From positions 496,001 to 560,000 of the forward strand of contig JAMYGW020000005.1 in assembly GCA_025617375.2 (NCBI GenBank): a DNA stretch of 64,000 bases, in the 5' to 3' direction. This document shows, piece after piece, positions 11,030 to 22,302 of this stretch; the first letter of the stretch is position 1, and the number at the start of each line of letters is the position of its first letter. Source of the stretch: Acarospora socialis. Taxonomy: Eukaryota > Ascomycota > Lecanoromycetes > Acarosporales > Acarosporaceae. Under the pieces are notes generated by a model. It was not told the origin of the DNA. It was given only the letters and a program-made list of their open reading frames with translations, and searched no databases. The position numbers and the translations under genes are program-made.

Positions 11030-12488
11030 ATGACCACTGTGGGTCTGTCTCACAGGGCAATGGACAGCCAAGATAACCGCCAGTCTGATGGGCTGAGGCA
11101 AATCACACCTTGTATAGTACTAGCAACTATGGCAGTGATGGGACGAATGTTCTCAAACAGATTCCGTCCAGCTTCCTATGGAGCTGACGATTACACAATT
11201 ATCGTTGCCCTGGTAAGTGCTTTGTCCCTCTCTAACCTTTCTTTAACTGAAAACTCATATTGCTTTAATTCTAGATATTTGCCTGGGCCGCATTTGTTAC
11301 CATCCTTCTTCGTGATCTTCCAATGGATAGAAGATTTCTTGTAGCATTACTGATAGCTGCAAAGAAACCCACCTCGGTCTTGGCACACATACTACAGTTG
11401 CGAACCAGGCAAATGTTTTACCATTTTTCAAGGTGTGTCTATAGCTCCCGCTCTAGCGTGTTCAAATCCGCTGACAAAGTGACCTTTTCAGTTGGTGTTT
11501 TCAGCTTCAATAATTTATGCTTGCTGCATAACCACGATCAAAATCTCCATACTCCTGTTTTACCGACGGTTGTTTGCTGTTGCAAGGTTTATACTCGCCG
11601 TTAATATCGTCGGAGCTGTCGCCGTGGCGTGGTGGGTTGTCGTAATGATAATCCAGATCTTCTCATGCATCCCAGTCAACGGCTTCTGGGACCTTTCTGT
11701 CCCAGCCAAATGCGTGGATCCAGCACATTTCTACATTGCTGTTGCAGTTCCAAATATACTTACAGATTTCATCATCCTCTGTCTGCCTCTTCGAATGATA
11801 TGGCGTCTTCAGACAACTCCTGCCCAGAAGGTTGCCTTGTCCATCACTTTCATGACTGGAGCCTTGTAAGCATACCCCTCAAAGGGCTGGAAAGCCTTGC
11901 CATACTTTCGACATTCCTGCTAATGGCCCCCTTAATCTCATAGTGTCATCGTCGCGAGTCTCTATCGGATATTCAGACTTCACGACACGAGCCGCATCGA
12001 TCCCCTCTGTCAGTCACTACTAATCCCTTGTAATTGGTAAGCTCCCAAGTAACACGCGGCTGACATCCCTCTCTGTGCCAGGGACCTACAAAGATGTTGC
12101 CATCTGGACTAACATCGAACCCGCCGTCGGTATCATCTGCGCCTGTCTTCCTACTCTCCGCCCCCTGTTTCGCGAAACCTGGCTCGGCGTCAAGATCTTC
12201 AACTCGAAAATACGCTCGACCAAAGATCAGATCTTCCCCGAGCAAGCCATCCAGCTCGAGTCTGGTCGCGGGAGGGCGGAAAAATCGAACCGGACATACC
12301 ATACTCAATGGCTTAACAACGACCTTGACATTCCCTCGACCAGTGGTGTTTCATGGAGAACAGCCGTCACGACGGGGGCGGGAGCGGCGCCGGATCCGGA
12401 GCGAGACGATTCGCTGCTCACGCAGATTAGTGTGCAGCATGATGTGCACATTGATCGAGCGCCGCGGTGGACGGACCCGGCAAAGTGA
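11030..12488 (+). CDS. fungal rhodopsin-domain (PTH11-like) integral membrane protein, 6 exons
   Basis: Exons are 11030-11212, 11275-11311, 11365-11432, 11492-11865, 11944-12008 and 12082-12488. They give 377 residues in phase. The translation has about seven hydrophobic segments. Family-typical stretches include THLGLGTHTT before membrane segment 3, CCITTIKISILLFYRRLF, CIPVNGFWDLSVPAKCVD with its conserved Cys, the LPLRMIWRLQ loop, and DVAIWTNIEPAVGIICACLPTLRPLF at the last segment. The C-terminal 120 residues are polar and probably cytosolic. The family is plasma-membrane proteins of filamentous ascomycetes, related to the PTH11 receptors; the ligand is unknown. The donor at 12009 (GTCAGT) was chosen because it restores the expected DPLWTYKDVAIW reading. 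Confidence 0.88.
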
Positions 12489-13011
12489 TGTTTGTTTTGT
12501 AGAGAGCATATGATTTTATTGGACTGGTAGGTAGGGGATTGACAGACTTATTCAGTGTGCTTTGCATGGGTGAAACGGGGTTACTAAGCATCTTAAGTTA
12601 CCTATCTTAGTCTTTCCGAAGGAAGAGTCTCCCGACTTCACTCCAACTGGAAACAAAAAGACAAACAAAGAAATAAATAAATTTCAGGGCTATCATATGT
12701 CTCAAGGGATAGATGTCAAGAACTTTTGGATCTTAAATATAAGATTCTTGCCATTTGACACTGGGCACAGGTCTGGTGCACATGACGCAAATAACATGAA
12801 ATTCAATATTCTTCAACAAAGTGATTGAGGTGCGATTCAATAGGCTACTGTGGTAGCTCAAATCAAGCTGTCTACATCTGCTGTCACTTTCCTACCCTGC
12901 TGACTTAAGAAACTGATGCTACATCAACATCTTGTGGCGAATCTAGTTTTGTGCTTTGATACTTGTGTCGCTGAGCTCTCGAAAATACAGCTGACGGTCC
13001 AACCGGTCCTG
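12489..13011. other. convergent intergenic region
   Basis: This is the 3' region between the rhodopsin-domain gene (plus) and the desaturase gene (minus). It is AT-richer than its neighbours, as expected for untranslated 3' ends, and no frame of note is present. Confidence 0.5.
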
Positions 13012-14031
13012 TCATCTCTCATCTTCAAAGACAGTCTCCTCCGTCGCCATCTGCCGAAACGTGTTCAATAGCCCATGCGAGACAACCGTCTTCGCCCTGA
13101 ACTCGGCACTATCCGCCATGAGCCGCCGATGCGCCTCGGGCAGGCTGTAGAACGGGATCTGGGCGTGCAGGTGGTGCACGGCTTGGTAGCCGTCATTGTG
13201 GGGATTCATGAACCAGGCGTGCAGGACGCCGAGGTTAGTTCGTGATGACCCGTACGGGCCCCGGAGGTCGAAGCCCAGGTGCTCGGAGATCTCGGCCCAG
13301 TAGCGCAGGACGGGAAGGGCGAAGAAGAAGGGAAGCACATAGTATTGCGCGCAGAGCCACCACGTCTCCGTGTGCGCCACGACGAGGGTGACGGCGGCCC
13401 AGAAGGCGATTTTGGACGACTGGGACGACGGACTCGTCAAGAATTCGAAAAATGTGGTGGTGAGGTACTCGTAGGTGAGGAAGCCGGTCGCGGGCAGGCC
13501 GAGCGCGTACCATCTGGGCCGCTCGGGGAAGCGGTGCAGGCCGAGCTCGCAGAAGCGCAGGATGTCGGGGTCTTTATGCCGGTCGCCCAGGTGTCGGTGG
13601 TGGATGGCGTGCGACCGGCGGTAGTCGGCCAGGACGCGGAAGACGAGGAATGAGTAGAGAAACTGCAAGCGCTGGTGCTGAGGGGCGGAGGCGAAGAGGT
13701 TGTGGTGCGAGGCTTCGTGCACGAGATTCTCAAAGGCCCGCAGCCGGCTTGCGATGACGAGGGTGGCGAGGAGGTAGATGCCGCGGGTGCCGGGAGCGGA
13801 GAGGGAGGGCGTGAGGGATGCGATCTCGGACAGTGTGATGCAGGCAGCTATTACAAGGTAGTTGGTCAAGATGGCGAGCATGGATTTCGTGCCGTCTCGA
13901 GCGTTGAATGCCCTGGCGATGGCGGAGATTTGCTGCATTGCTCGATCCTGAGGGTTCGACGGTCGCTTCGGCATCATAGCGGACGTCGTGGGCGGCTGGG
14001 GAGCAGAGATGTTGATTGTGGTGGTAGACAT
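13012..14031 (-). CDS. membrane fatty-acid desaturase family protein, single exon
   Basis: The frame encodes 339 residues from the ATG at 14031. An in-frame ATG at 14112 would add 27 residues, but the MSTTT start leaves a normal short cytosolic N-terminus. The three iron-binding histidine boxes are present in order: HEASHH near residue 110, HAIHHRH near residue 145, and QAVHH near residue 283, the last with Gln in place of His. Hydrophobic pairs flank the boxes. The family inserts double bonds (or related hydroxylations) into acyl chains or lipids at the ER membrane. The exact substrate cannot be told. The gene has no intron and is clearly GC-richer than most of its neighbours, with G/C-ending codons. 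That may reflect high expression or a foreign origin. Confidence 0.85.
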   Translation of the reverse strand: MSTTTINISAPQPPTTSAMMPKRPSNPQDRAMQQISAIARAFNARDGTKSMLAILTNYLVIAACITLSEIASLTPSLSAPGTRGIYLLATLVIASRLRAFENLVHEASHHNLFASAPQHQRLQFLYSFLVFRVLADYRRSHAIHHRHLGDRHKDPDILRFCELGLHRFPERPRWYALGLPATGFLTYEYLTTTFFEFLTSPSSQSSKIAFWAAVTLVVAHTETWWLCAQYYVLPFFFALPVLRYWAEISEHLGFDLRGPYGSSRTNLGVLHAWFMNPHNDGYQAVHHLHAQIPFYSLPEAHRRLMADSAEFRAKTVVSHGLLNTFRQMATEETVFEDER

Positions 14032-15004
14032 GATGTGCATACCTGCGTTGACTGTGAAGCAAGGAGTTGTGGTGATGGTGGAATGCCGAGTGGGACAGGT
14101 GGTTTGATGCATACGGAACTGGACTCTTGAAGAAGATATGGGTATATCTGTTCTGATATTGAAGGTCCCGAAGAGATTGCTGCGTCATCTCAGCCTTGTC
14201 TGACAATACAGAAGTCCTCCTAGTACCTATGCTGTGTATCACATCTAACGTCCCTCATCCTTAAACGCCGTATATTCCAGATTATGCCTAAGAGGCTGAC
14301 AATCACGGGTTTCAGAGCTGCAGGTTTTCAGGCAACTCACTTTTCAGCGTCCATCCATGTGCATTGAATCCATGTGCGTACCACATTGCGGTGGCGGCTA
14401 TACCGAGCAAGGAGGCCGAGTGGTGTACATGAGCACGGTCTACCATCAGCCTTCGGTCCTCCGTCCCAAAACGGCCGTACCGGTTGAAGTAACGTCTGAC
14501 GTTTAAAGAGATTTAGGGATCTCTGTACCACTTCTGGCCTGAGGGCCTGCATGTCTGCTTCGGGCTGCACTCTGTCCGGGTTGCGCCCCACTCAGAGCTC
14601 TTCAGCGGCCTAAAATTGGTAGCTGAGGTCAGAAAGTAGACTGCGATATCCTAGTCACAATATGAATCATTTCACACCCACTTACACAGCCAATAATAGC
14701 AGCGTTGGGTGACCAATCGTCAACTTGTGCTAATGTAAATCTTATCCCTTATGAAGCCCTGCAATGCGATGAAACCTACAGGTGAGTCTTTTATTCTGCG
14801 CATCGCCGAGCAGAGAGGCGAAGGAAAGCTTATTGCTATGTTAAAGGAAGTTGTTGAGCCGAGAGTGTAGCCTGTCCTGACTTGCCACCCTTATAAAGCG
14901 TTAGATAAGTTTGGATCCTCCTCTTCTTTTCCTGTTCTCAAGTGTTATGTCTTTTGGCACCATTCACATCAATCTTTCTTCTCCTTTCATCTCTGTATGC
15001 AGAC
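14032..15004. other. divergent intergenic region
   Basis: This contains the upstream regions of the desaturase (minus) and the SulP transporter (plus). A minus-strand frame of 84 residues at 14337-14591 has no recognisable feature. An alternative upstream ATG for the SulP gene exists at 14948, but it is out of frame with the chosen start. Confidence 0.45.
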
Positions 15005-18000
15005 ATGGAGCTGTTCAAGGCGTTGCGGACGCACGCTTTCTCCATTTCTCCTATATGTCTCTCTCACGCCTTACCCTCTATTCTACTCGGCACCATTTTC
15101 AACATCCTCGATGCAGGTAAATTACTGCAACTTCCTTAATTCAATCCGCTCTTCTGACGGGAAATAAGTATCGACTGGTGTCCTCATATTTCCTTCGGGT
15201 AGCGCCACTTTCAAGGCACTGCAGTTCCAGGCTATGTCGATGTACATCATGAGGTATGCAGACGTCGCCCTTCCCACGGTGCAGCGCAACATCTGAGCTT
15301 CTTCCTAGTACCGTGTTGTCTCAGTTGACAATGACTCTCGGCGGTTCACGCTTTCCCGGTGCCCTGGGCGCGATGCTTATTGAGATACTGCCATTTCTGC
15401 GCGGAATAGGCTCCGACATAGAGAGTGCTCTGGGGGATGAGAGTCCGGCGCTGATGCCGACTGTCATGTTTGCGTATGCGCTCACTAGCTTTCTCATTGG
15501 TATTTTGTTCTTTGCATTGGGCGTTTGCAAGGCTGGCAGACTGGTATGTGGCGTTCTGAACAAACCACTTACCCCGACTAGTTATCTTGAGGCGCGTGCT
15601 AAACCCGCCGTGGCCCCTAGGTTGCTTATTTCCCGAGAACGGTTCTCACTGGCATAATCGGTGGTATCGGAGTCTCGCTTTTCATCCTTGGATTGGGCCT
15701 CCCTTTCCCAAGTACATCCCCTTCACTGAGCCTTGCATCCGCTGGTGCAGAGCTCTTCGCCTCGAATCACCTCGGGTTGCTCTTTGCCTCTTGCGTTCCT
15801 GCTTTCTTTCTCTCCTTCTCCCTTCATTCTCAGTCCCTCCAACGGTACACTTTTGGGAAAACACAACATGCTTATTACGTTCCCCTTTACCTTATGCTCA
15901 TACCAGTCGTGTTCTGGACCATCGTTGCTGGTTTGCACAAAGCGGACAGCGCGGGAATGGCTATGCTCGTGAAGGGCGGATGGTTGTTTGAGGTGGACGT
16001 CTCAACCAAGCAACAAGCTGGGATCGGCCATTCCTGGGTCTACTGGACCCTGTTTAATTTCTCCAAGGTGGAGTATCACGCCCTCAAGGGCGCAATCACT
16101 AACATCGCGCTTTTGGTCGTTATTGGTGTACTCAATCTCCCCATCTATGTGCCCGCACTTGGCTCCTCGCTCGGTGTTGCGGTCAACATGGATCATGAGT
16201 TTCTGGGACAAGGAGTCGCGAACATGCTGGCCGGAGCGGCAGGAACCGTGCCTAATATCTTAGTAAGTTTACCCAGCGTCTCTCTCCATCCGTGCTGACC
16301 ACCATCTCTTTGACACAGCAGCTCTCATATTCCATATTCATTACCCGGGCCGGCGGAGGCCGGTTCGAGGCGGGCGTTGTCACTGGCCTGACGTTTGTCT
16401 TCTTCCTCACTTCTTCACTAGTGATCCCCTATGTACCCACAATACTGGCATCCATCCTTGTTCTTTTCCTCGGTATAGAGTTGACATTCGAGGCCGTCTG
16501 GGAATCCGCAAAGACTCTTCAATTGACTGAATGGCTGGTGGTCATGGTGACTCTACTCGCCTGTACATTCCTTGGGTTTGCGCCCGGCTTCGGGGTGGGC
16601 GTTGGGGCCGCTACCGTAGTGTACCTGCTTTGGGGTGTTGTAGATAGCGTTAGTCCATCAGCAGCAGCTTTACTGATACCAATAGAGCTGACGATTCCCT
16701 TCAGAGAGCTCGATTAATCGACATGGATGAGGAAGGCAGCTATTTCGGGAACTCGTCCTCCTCTCGCAAGCCCCATGGCTATAGAAAAACGAACCATACT
16801 GATATCTCCAACGAAGAGCCCCTGAACCCGCTCAGGTTTGAGCTGGGGAGCCGCTTCGACGGGTGTCGCGCATCGAACAGCCTTACTGCCGACTATAAAT
16901 CCAGGATGAGTGTGGTCAGTCCATCGGGATATGTCTGTAAGATTAAGCTCTTCTGTCTCTGTCTGACGCAACACTAAGTGGTATAACTAGTCTTCGCAAC
17001 GATTCCATCACTCGAAGCACGCATCACGTCGAAACGAGCCGATTCGAATCTTTACCAGTTCATAGTGATTGATCTGACCAACGTTCACCGTCTTGAAACG
17101 TCCGCTGCTGAATTCCTCAGTCACGAAGCTGGTGAAAATGTTGAGACCAGAGTGTTTGTCTTCTGTGGTGTCTCACCGGATGCTGCCGTGTGTGCAGATC
17201 TACGTCGGGGTGGCCTGCAGATGAACTTTGGGGCGCGAAATGTTCAGAGATTCTGCGTTGAGATGCTCGAAAAGGGGTCACTGTTGTTTGAGAGTTGCAC
17301 AGACGCTGTCAAGTGGTGCAAACATCAGATTGATCAAAACTTGCCAAAAAAGTATGCTGAAATGAAGGAACTGTCAGAAGACGAATGTAAGTCTTACCTG
17401 TCTGCCAGCAAGGAGCACCGCTGACAGTGGACACAAAGGCCGGAAAATCGTCTCTGAGGAGGATGCATTTATGGCCTTCAAGAACCTACATCAAACCCAA
17501 GGACTCTTCCAAGAGCTCTTTCTCCCGTCTTGGGATACCGACTCGGAAAACAAGCCTGGATATCTGAACGAGCTCATCGTTCGGTTCAAGAATCAAGGCG
17601 GCAGAATCAAATGCTACAAACCTGGGCAAATCCTGAAAACCCGAGGTCAGTCATTCCCATAGGACTTGTTTGCGGCGTACTGACATATATTGTACCTCTC
17701 CAGGCGATACAGCCGCGCGCATCATATTCATCGTCCAGGGACGAGTCTTCCCTGAAAAGTTGTGTTTCAATTCACCAGCATACCGATCAAGAACTCCTTT
17801 GCTTGACGTTATCAAAATGTACCTTCGAAATGCGCGTTCATTCATGGTGCACAGAGAAGTTACGCACGCAGGTCCTCTAGCGCCGAATATATTGGTGTCT
17901 CAAGCTCTGACCGCCGGGGCCTCATTCAGGGTTGGTGATGAGACATCTTGGAAAGAGTGGAGTAGTGCCTCTTGGATTGACTGCGATCAAGTAGCAAACT

Positions 18001-18062
18001 CATCCCGTCAGACTTGCTGGACTATTGAGATCCGCAGACCCGATAATATCACATGTCTTTAG
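15005..18062 (+). CDS. SulP-family transporter with STAS domain and a cNMP-like C-terminal domain, 9 exons
   Basis: Exons are 15005-15116, 15169-15253, 15309-15543, 15621-16262, 16319-16648, 16705-16936, 16991-17386, 17439-17645 and 17704-18062, giving 865 residues in phase. Residues 1-460 hold about 11-12 hydrophobic segments, with STGVLIFPSG, GAMLIEILPF and the NMDHEFLGQGVANMLAG signature. A STAS domain follows (FVIDLTNVHRLETSAAEF). Near residue 745 the cNMP-like fold begins (IKCYKPGQILKTRGDTAARIIFIVQG). The architecture matches fungal SulP proteins of the yeast YGR125W/Vsb1 type (vacuolar amino-acid or anion transport). After VQGRVF the last 100 residues no longer resemble a cNMP fold, so that domain looks cut short or replaced. 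The N-terminus is short for the family, and an upstream exon is possible. Confidence 0.87.
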
Positions 18063-19162
18063 TCAGTGACAAAAAGAGTTGGGGATCAATGTCACATTGC
18101 AGGAGAAATTATGAATCGAAATATGAGGTGACTAGATCATTATTACTGTAAACAAATAGACAATACAACTGCCTGCTTACACTTCCTGTATCTGGCAGCT
18201 TACCAATGAAGATCATGTGTCTTCAATTTTAATTGCAATACTAGAGATAGGAAAGTCATGTACATCAGGGTTGAAACAATAGTTGATGAGGCAGCTTCGT
18301 GGACAGCTTTACTGTGTAAGGGCACGGAGGAGGTCAGACCGTCAGAGGGAACACTCGGTTGGCCAGTCTTTGGGACAGCAATTTCCCAGAGTGCTGGTGT
18401 TTTGAAGCTGCGCCTTGCCGCGCGTCATGATCGAAGACTGGTCGATGAAGGTCGAGGTGGAGTGTGGTGCGGTGCTGCATCTTCGGTCAGGGGATCAAAG
18501 TCTGCCTTGACCCGATATGGCCTAACACTAAGGAGTCCGTCTTGGCAGACTAAGGTAAGGCTGGGCCTATCCCGGCACCTTGTTTACGAGCCGCATATAC
18601 ACGCCGTAACTGCTCCGTCCTGCGTCTCTCACCACCTCAGGCCTTGAACGGGAACCTTTGGCCCCCAGCCCGCAAAATTCGATCCGAATCTTGGTTCCTT
18701 CGGGCAAGACACTCCCCTCGTCTACTTGCTAGGTAGGTAGGTAGTCCTGCGGTGCAAACGTGCCTAGCGCATCACTCACCCCTCGACTCGTCATCGTGTT
18801 CACGTACCTTTCGACACTGCATTCACCATCGACGAATTCTAATTCTTTTGTAAAGGGCCTTTGTTTGCACCAGTATCGATTAATCGAATCGACCACGACC
18901 ATTGTTTTCAATCGCTGTCCCGGTTCTCCCGCTCATTCCAATCCGGTGTCTCCTACTCTCCACCAACCTCCTCACAATCAATGACGCAATCAACTACCAC
19001 CCACGAATAAATTAGAGTCGGCCTTTTCACTCGTGGATTTCATCTCACATTCATCTTTTTTGCCAACATTCACCATCACTGAGTATCGATTGCTGAAGCC
19101 GTATTTGCCCTGGCTGGCGCCGCATCTAGCATCCTACCCCCTTAGCAGCCACCTATCTCCAC
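18063..19162. other. intergenic, nothing coding recognised
   Basis: About 1.1 kb precedes the FLC-like pseudogene. A GGTAGGTAGGTAG run lies near 18731. CT-rich and CA-rich stretches from about 18,950 resemble a fungal promoter and 5' leader. The frame at 18258-18647 (129 aa) has no motif. Confidence 0.45.
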
Positions 19163-21524
19163 ATGGCTATCGCAGCCATCAACAACGAGCCTCAAGATGC
19201 GACCACAACCTCATTATCATGCATTCTTTCCCTCCTCACTGCCATATCCCTCTCGCCTCTCACGGTCGCCTTAGATATACTTGAGTCCACCTCCTTGAAC
19301 TCCTGCCAGTCCGATTTTCCCTGGTTTTACCGCCACCCTCTTCAACGTCGCCTACACTCCCAAGAACAACAGTATTGCAGTCAATCTCAATGGTGTTTCT
19401 TCAAATGTCAGAAATGTCACGGCTCAATTAGAAGGAACTGCGTATGGATTTTTGGTCCTCAACGAGACACCGGACCCTTGCAAGCTGCAACTCTCTGGAT
19501 TCTGCCCCATGCAAGCCGGTCAACAGATCAATATCAACATGAACGTCGGCATACCGTCTAGTGTGGCCAAAGATCTACCAGGAATTGCATACACTGTTCT
19601 GGATTTGGATGGTGTAGTCCGTGTTTACGTTATTTCGAAAGACACTGGTGAAACCATTGCCTACATGGAAGCCGATCTTTCCAATACCAAGAGCGTATAC
19701 AACCCAGCTATATGATGGGCTACCGCTGTCATTGCTGGCCTCGGTCTTGTCGCCGCAGGCTTGACTTCCGGTCTTGGTCATCCCAACACAGCAGCTCATG
19801 TAGCAGCCAACGCTGTCTCAACTGTTTGGTTGCTTCCAAGCTCAAGCTATAATTGGTATGACTTCCGTCAGAATGCCTCCTATTGTTCAATCCTGGACCC
19901 AGAAGTTCAATGGAGCATGGGTATTATTCTGAGTTAGCTTCCTTCAGTCAATCGCAACCTGGTATCAGCGAGCCACCGGAGGCACTCCTACTACTTATCT
20001 TTTAGCTCTCAGCACACATTCGGTCCAGGTCCAGAAGCGTGCGATCAAGCGCTCTCCTCAAACAATGGCCGCATGTGCCACTGCTGGCATCCCCGCCTTG
20101 GCAGGACGGGCTGACTCGACTGACTCGGCGGTTTACAACGTCAAGGTTGTACGTGGAATCGATAGGGTCGATTCCAGGGCAGGGATTAAGCAGACCAATA
20201 TCTTTATGACTGGGCTCATCTTCTTCGTCTTCATACTTTTCTTGGTTCCCGTTCTGGTCGCTTTGACTAAGGTAATCCTCGATGGATGCGCCAAAGCGGG
20301 GCTGCATGAAATCAGACAGGTTCTTTGAACTCCGCAATGGCTGGAAAATTGTCATCAGAGGCATTGTGTTCCGATTGGTAAGTTTAGTGGGTACTCTTCG
20401 TGTCTTCATCTCTAACGTTTGTAGGTCCTTCTTGGCTTTGTACAAATGTCAATTTTGTGCCTGTGGGAATTCGTCGAAAGAGACTCAGCCGCCGAGGTTA
20501 TCCTTGCACTCATCGTTTTCATTTCCATGGCCACCGCCTTGGGTTGGGCATCGTTCAAGGTCATCCATTTGGCCAAAAAGTCGGTTGCCATGCACAAAAA
20601 CCCTGCCTATATTCTCTATTCCGATCCTGAATGCCTCAACAAATGGGGTTTTCTCTATGTGCAATATCGCGCCACCTCCTACTTCTTTGTGGTGCCATTA
20701 CTTGGATACCTCCTGTTCAAAACCGTCTTCATTGCATTCGCTCAGAGTTCACCCGTCGCCCAGGCCGTTGGCCTTGTCATTGTGGAGTGTGCCGCGTTGA
20801 TTGGTGTCAGTGTTGTACGACCATTCATGGACAAAAAAGACCAACATTTTCAACATCCCCATCTGCGCAGTCAACTTTCTCAACGCCATCTTCTTGCTGG
20901 TCTTCCCTGATGCATTCGGTCAACCGGAAATGGTGTTAGGCGTCATGGGAATTATCTTTGCTTGCTACAACCTCGTTTTATCTGCTGTTTTGCTGATCCT
21001 TGTGCTCATTGCATCCATCTATGCAATTGTATCAAAGAATCCTGAAGTCAGATATCAACCAATACGCGATGACCGAGGAAGCTTTATTAGATCCCAAGCT
21101 GCCCTCACAACCGAACTAAACCCTCTTGCTGCAACGGCACGGGGTGATAGCAGTCTCATACATTAAAGACAAGGGCTCTGACGATGATGCGTCGTTCTCA
21201 AGCGAGTCGCTCCAGCATCAGTCTGAGATCTCATAAATGCAACAACGACCAATGTCACAGAACAACCGCCAACAACCCATGTATCAGCAAGAACAACAAA
21301 AACCAGTGTATCCCAGCGAGAACAATGGAGGTCGTGGGCCACCACAATCGTACGAACGGAGACAAATGGCGAATCGGGGATATGGTGATTATTCATATGG
21401 TAGCCAAAGACCCGGCACGGCGCCAAATCAATACGAACGATCGAATAGCAATCTGAGTACTGGCTACGCACCTCCAAGATCTGCTCATGGTGGATATCCT
21501 CCTCAACAAGGATATCGTCAATAG
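19163..21524 (+). pseudogene. FLC/TRP-like channel (flavin-carrier family), broken by several indels
   Basis: The ATG at 19163 opens a signal peptide (LLTAISLSPLTVA), then the ML-like lumenal domain (DPCKLQLSGFCPMQAG), then the TRP-like membrane region: WATAVIAGLGLVAAGLTSGL, IDRVDSRAGIKQTNIFMTG, HKNPAYILYSDPECLNKWGF and TNIFNIPICAVNFLNAIFLL. It ends in YQPIRDDRGSFIRSQ and a Gln-rich tail. These are unmistakable FLC1/2-type parts in the right order, but they lie in different frames. I see frame changes near 19,317, 19,820, 19,907, 19,935, 20,302, 20,836 and 21,160, and in-frame stops at 19,713 and about 21,235. One intron (about 20,379-20,424) is still recognisable. The changes are single-base indels, several at short homopolymers, and not C-to-T-type decay. 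Either the gene died recently or this stretch has base-calling errors. Confidence 0.88.
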
Positions 21525-22302
21525 AACAACGCTTCGCCTTGGCAACGTGGGTAAGGTTCCAGGATTGACCACACTCGGGAGAGTGTGAGAAGATTGGAAG
21601 CCAACTCATACACACTACAAGTCGAGAGCGGCGCGGGAGGATGGACCCCGAAAAGCCTTCAGCCAGTGGATATTGGGATCGCGACAGGTGGAGATCAGAG
21701 TACGGAAAGGAGAGCCCTGGTCAATACAACAGATGAAAGTGAAGACCAGAGAAAATCCAAAATATTATTAGGAGATCAACTTGACAGCCTGGATTCGAGG
21801 CAGCTCAGTGAATGCCAAAAGGAACGGGAAAGCCCGATCGTGATGAGAATATGACACCTACCTTGTGATATGAAATATGTCGCATAGTGAAGTCAACCGG
21901 CCATGGGCTCTGGACTCCATCTGGAAGGCCTGACTATGGCTTGCCTGCTGGCAATTCCGATGTGCAACTCAAGGAGTGTATCAGGTGCAAAGATCGCGCC
22001 ATCTGCAAGGAGCATGATACTTGCCCAAAGCCCCAATGGTTCACTTCTTGGAACACTAGCACTCCGTTCCACGCCTGTGCCGCCCATGGTTTGCTTTGTT
22101 CATTCCACAAGTTGGCAGACCGTCCGACAGGTAGATTGCCTCGTGCTTATTATACATAGATGAGAAGAAACCATATTAGTAAGCATACCACACCCCTACA
22201 CTCTCTTCCTCCTGTCTGTGCCTCCTCGCTCCCAGTCAATATTACTTCACAAAGGTTCGGGAAGATATTGGAGTCCGGGATAGTAGCTCAAGCCTACCTT
22301 AC
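21525..22302. other. intergenic between two decayed genes
   Basis: This holds the 3' sides of the FLC-like pseudogene (plus) and the hydrolase pseudogene (minus). A plus frame of 89 residues (21585-21854) has no motif. It might be decayed tail sequence, but I cannot support that. Confidence 0.4.

Noticed and set aside
10610-11344. 244-residue open frame overlapping the start of the rhodopsin-domain gene
   Set aside because: Its upstream 140 residues resemble no family, and it reads through the first intron. The ATG at 11030 with splicing gives the family-like protein.
13675-14130. 151-residue plus-strand frame over the desaturase
   Set aside because: It is antisense to a gene with three intact histidine boxes, and its Gly/Glu-rich composition is typical of a shadow frame.
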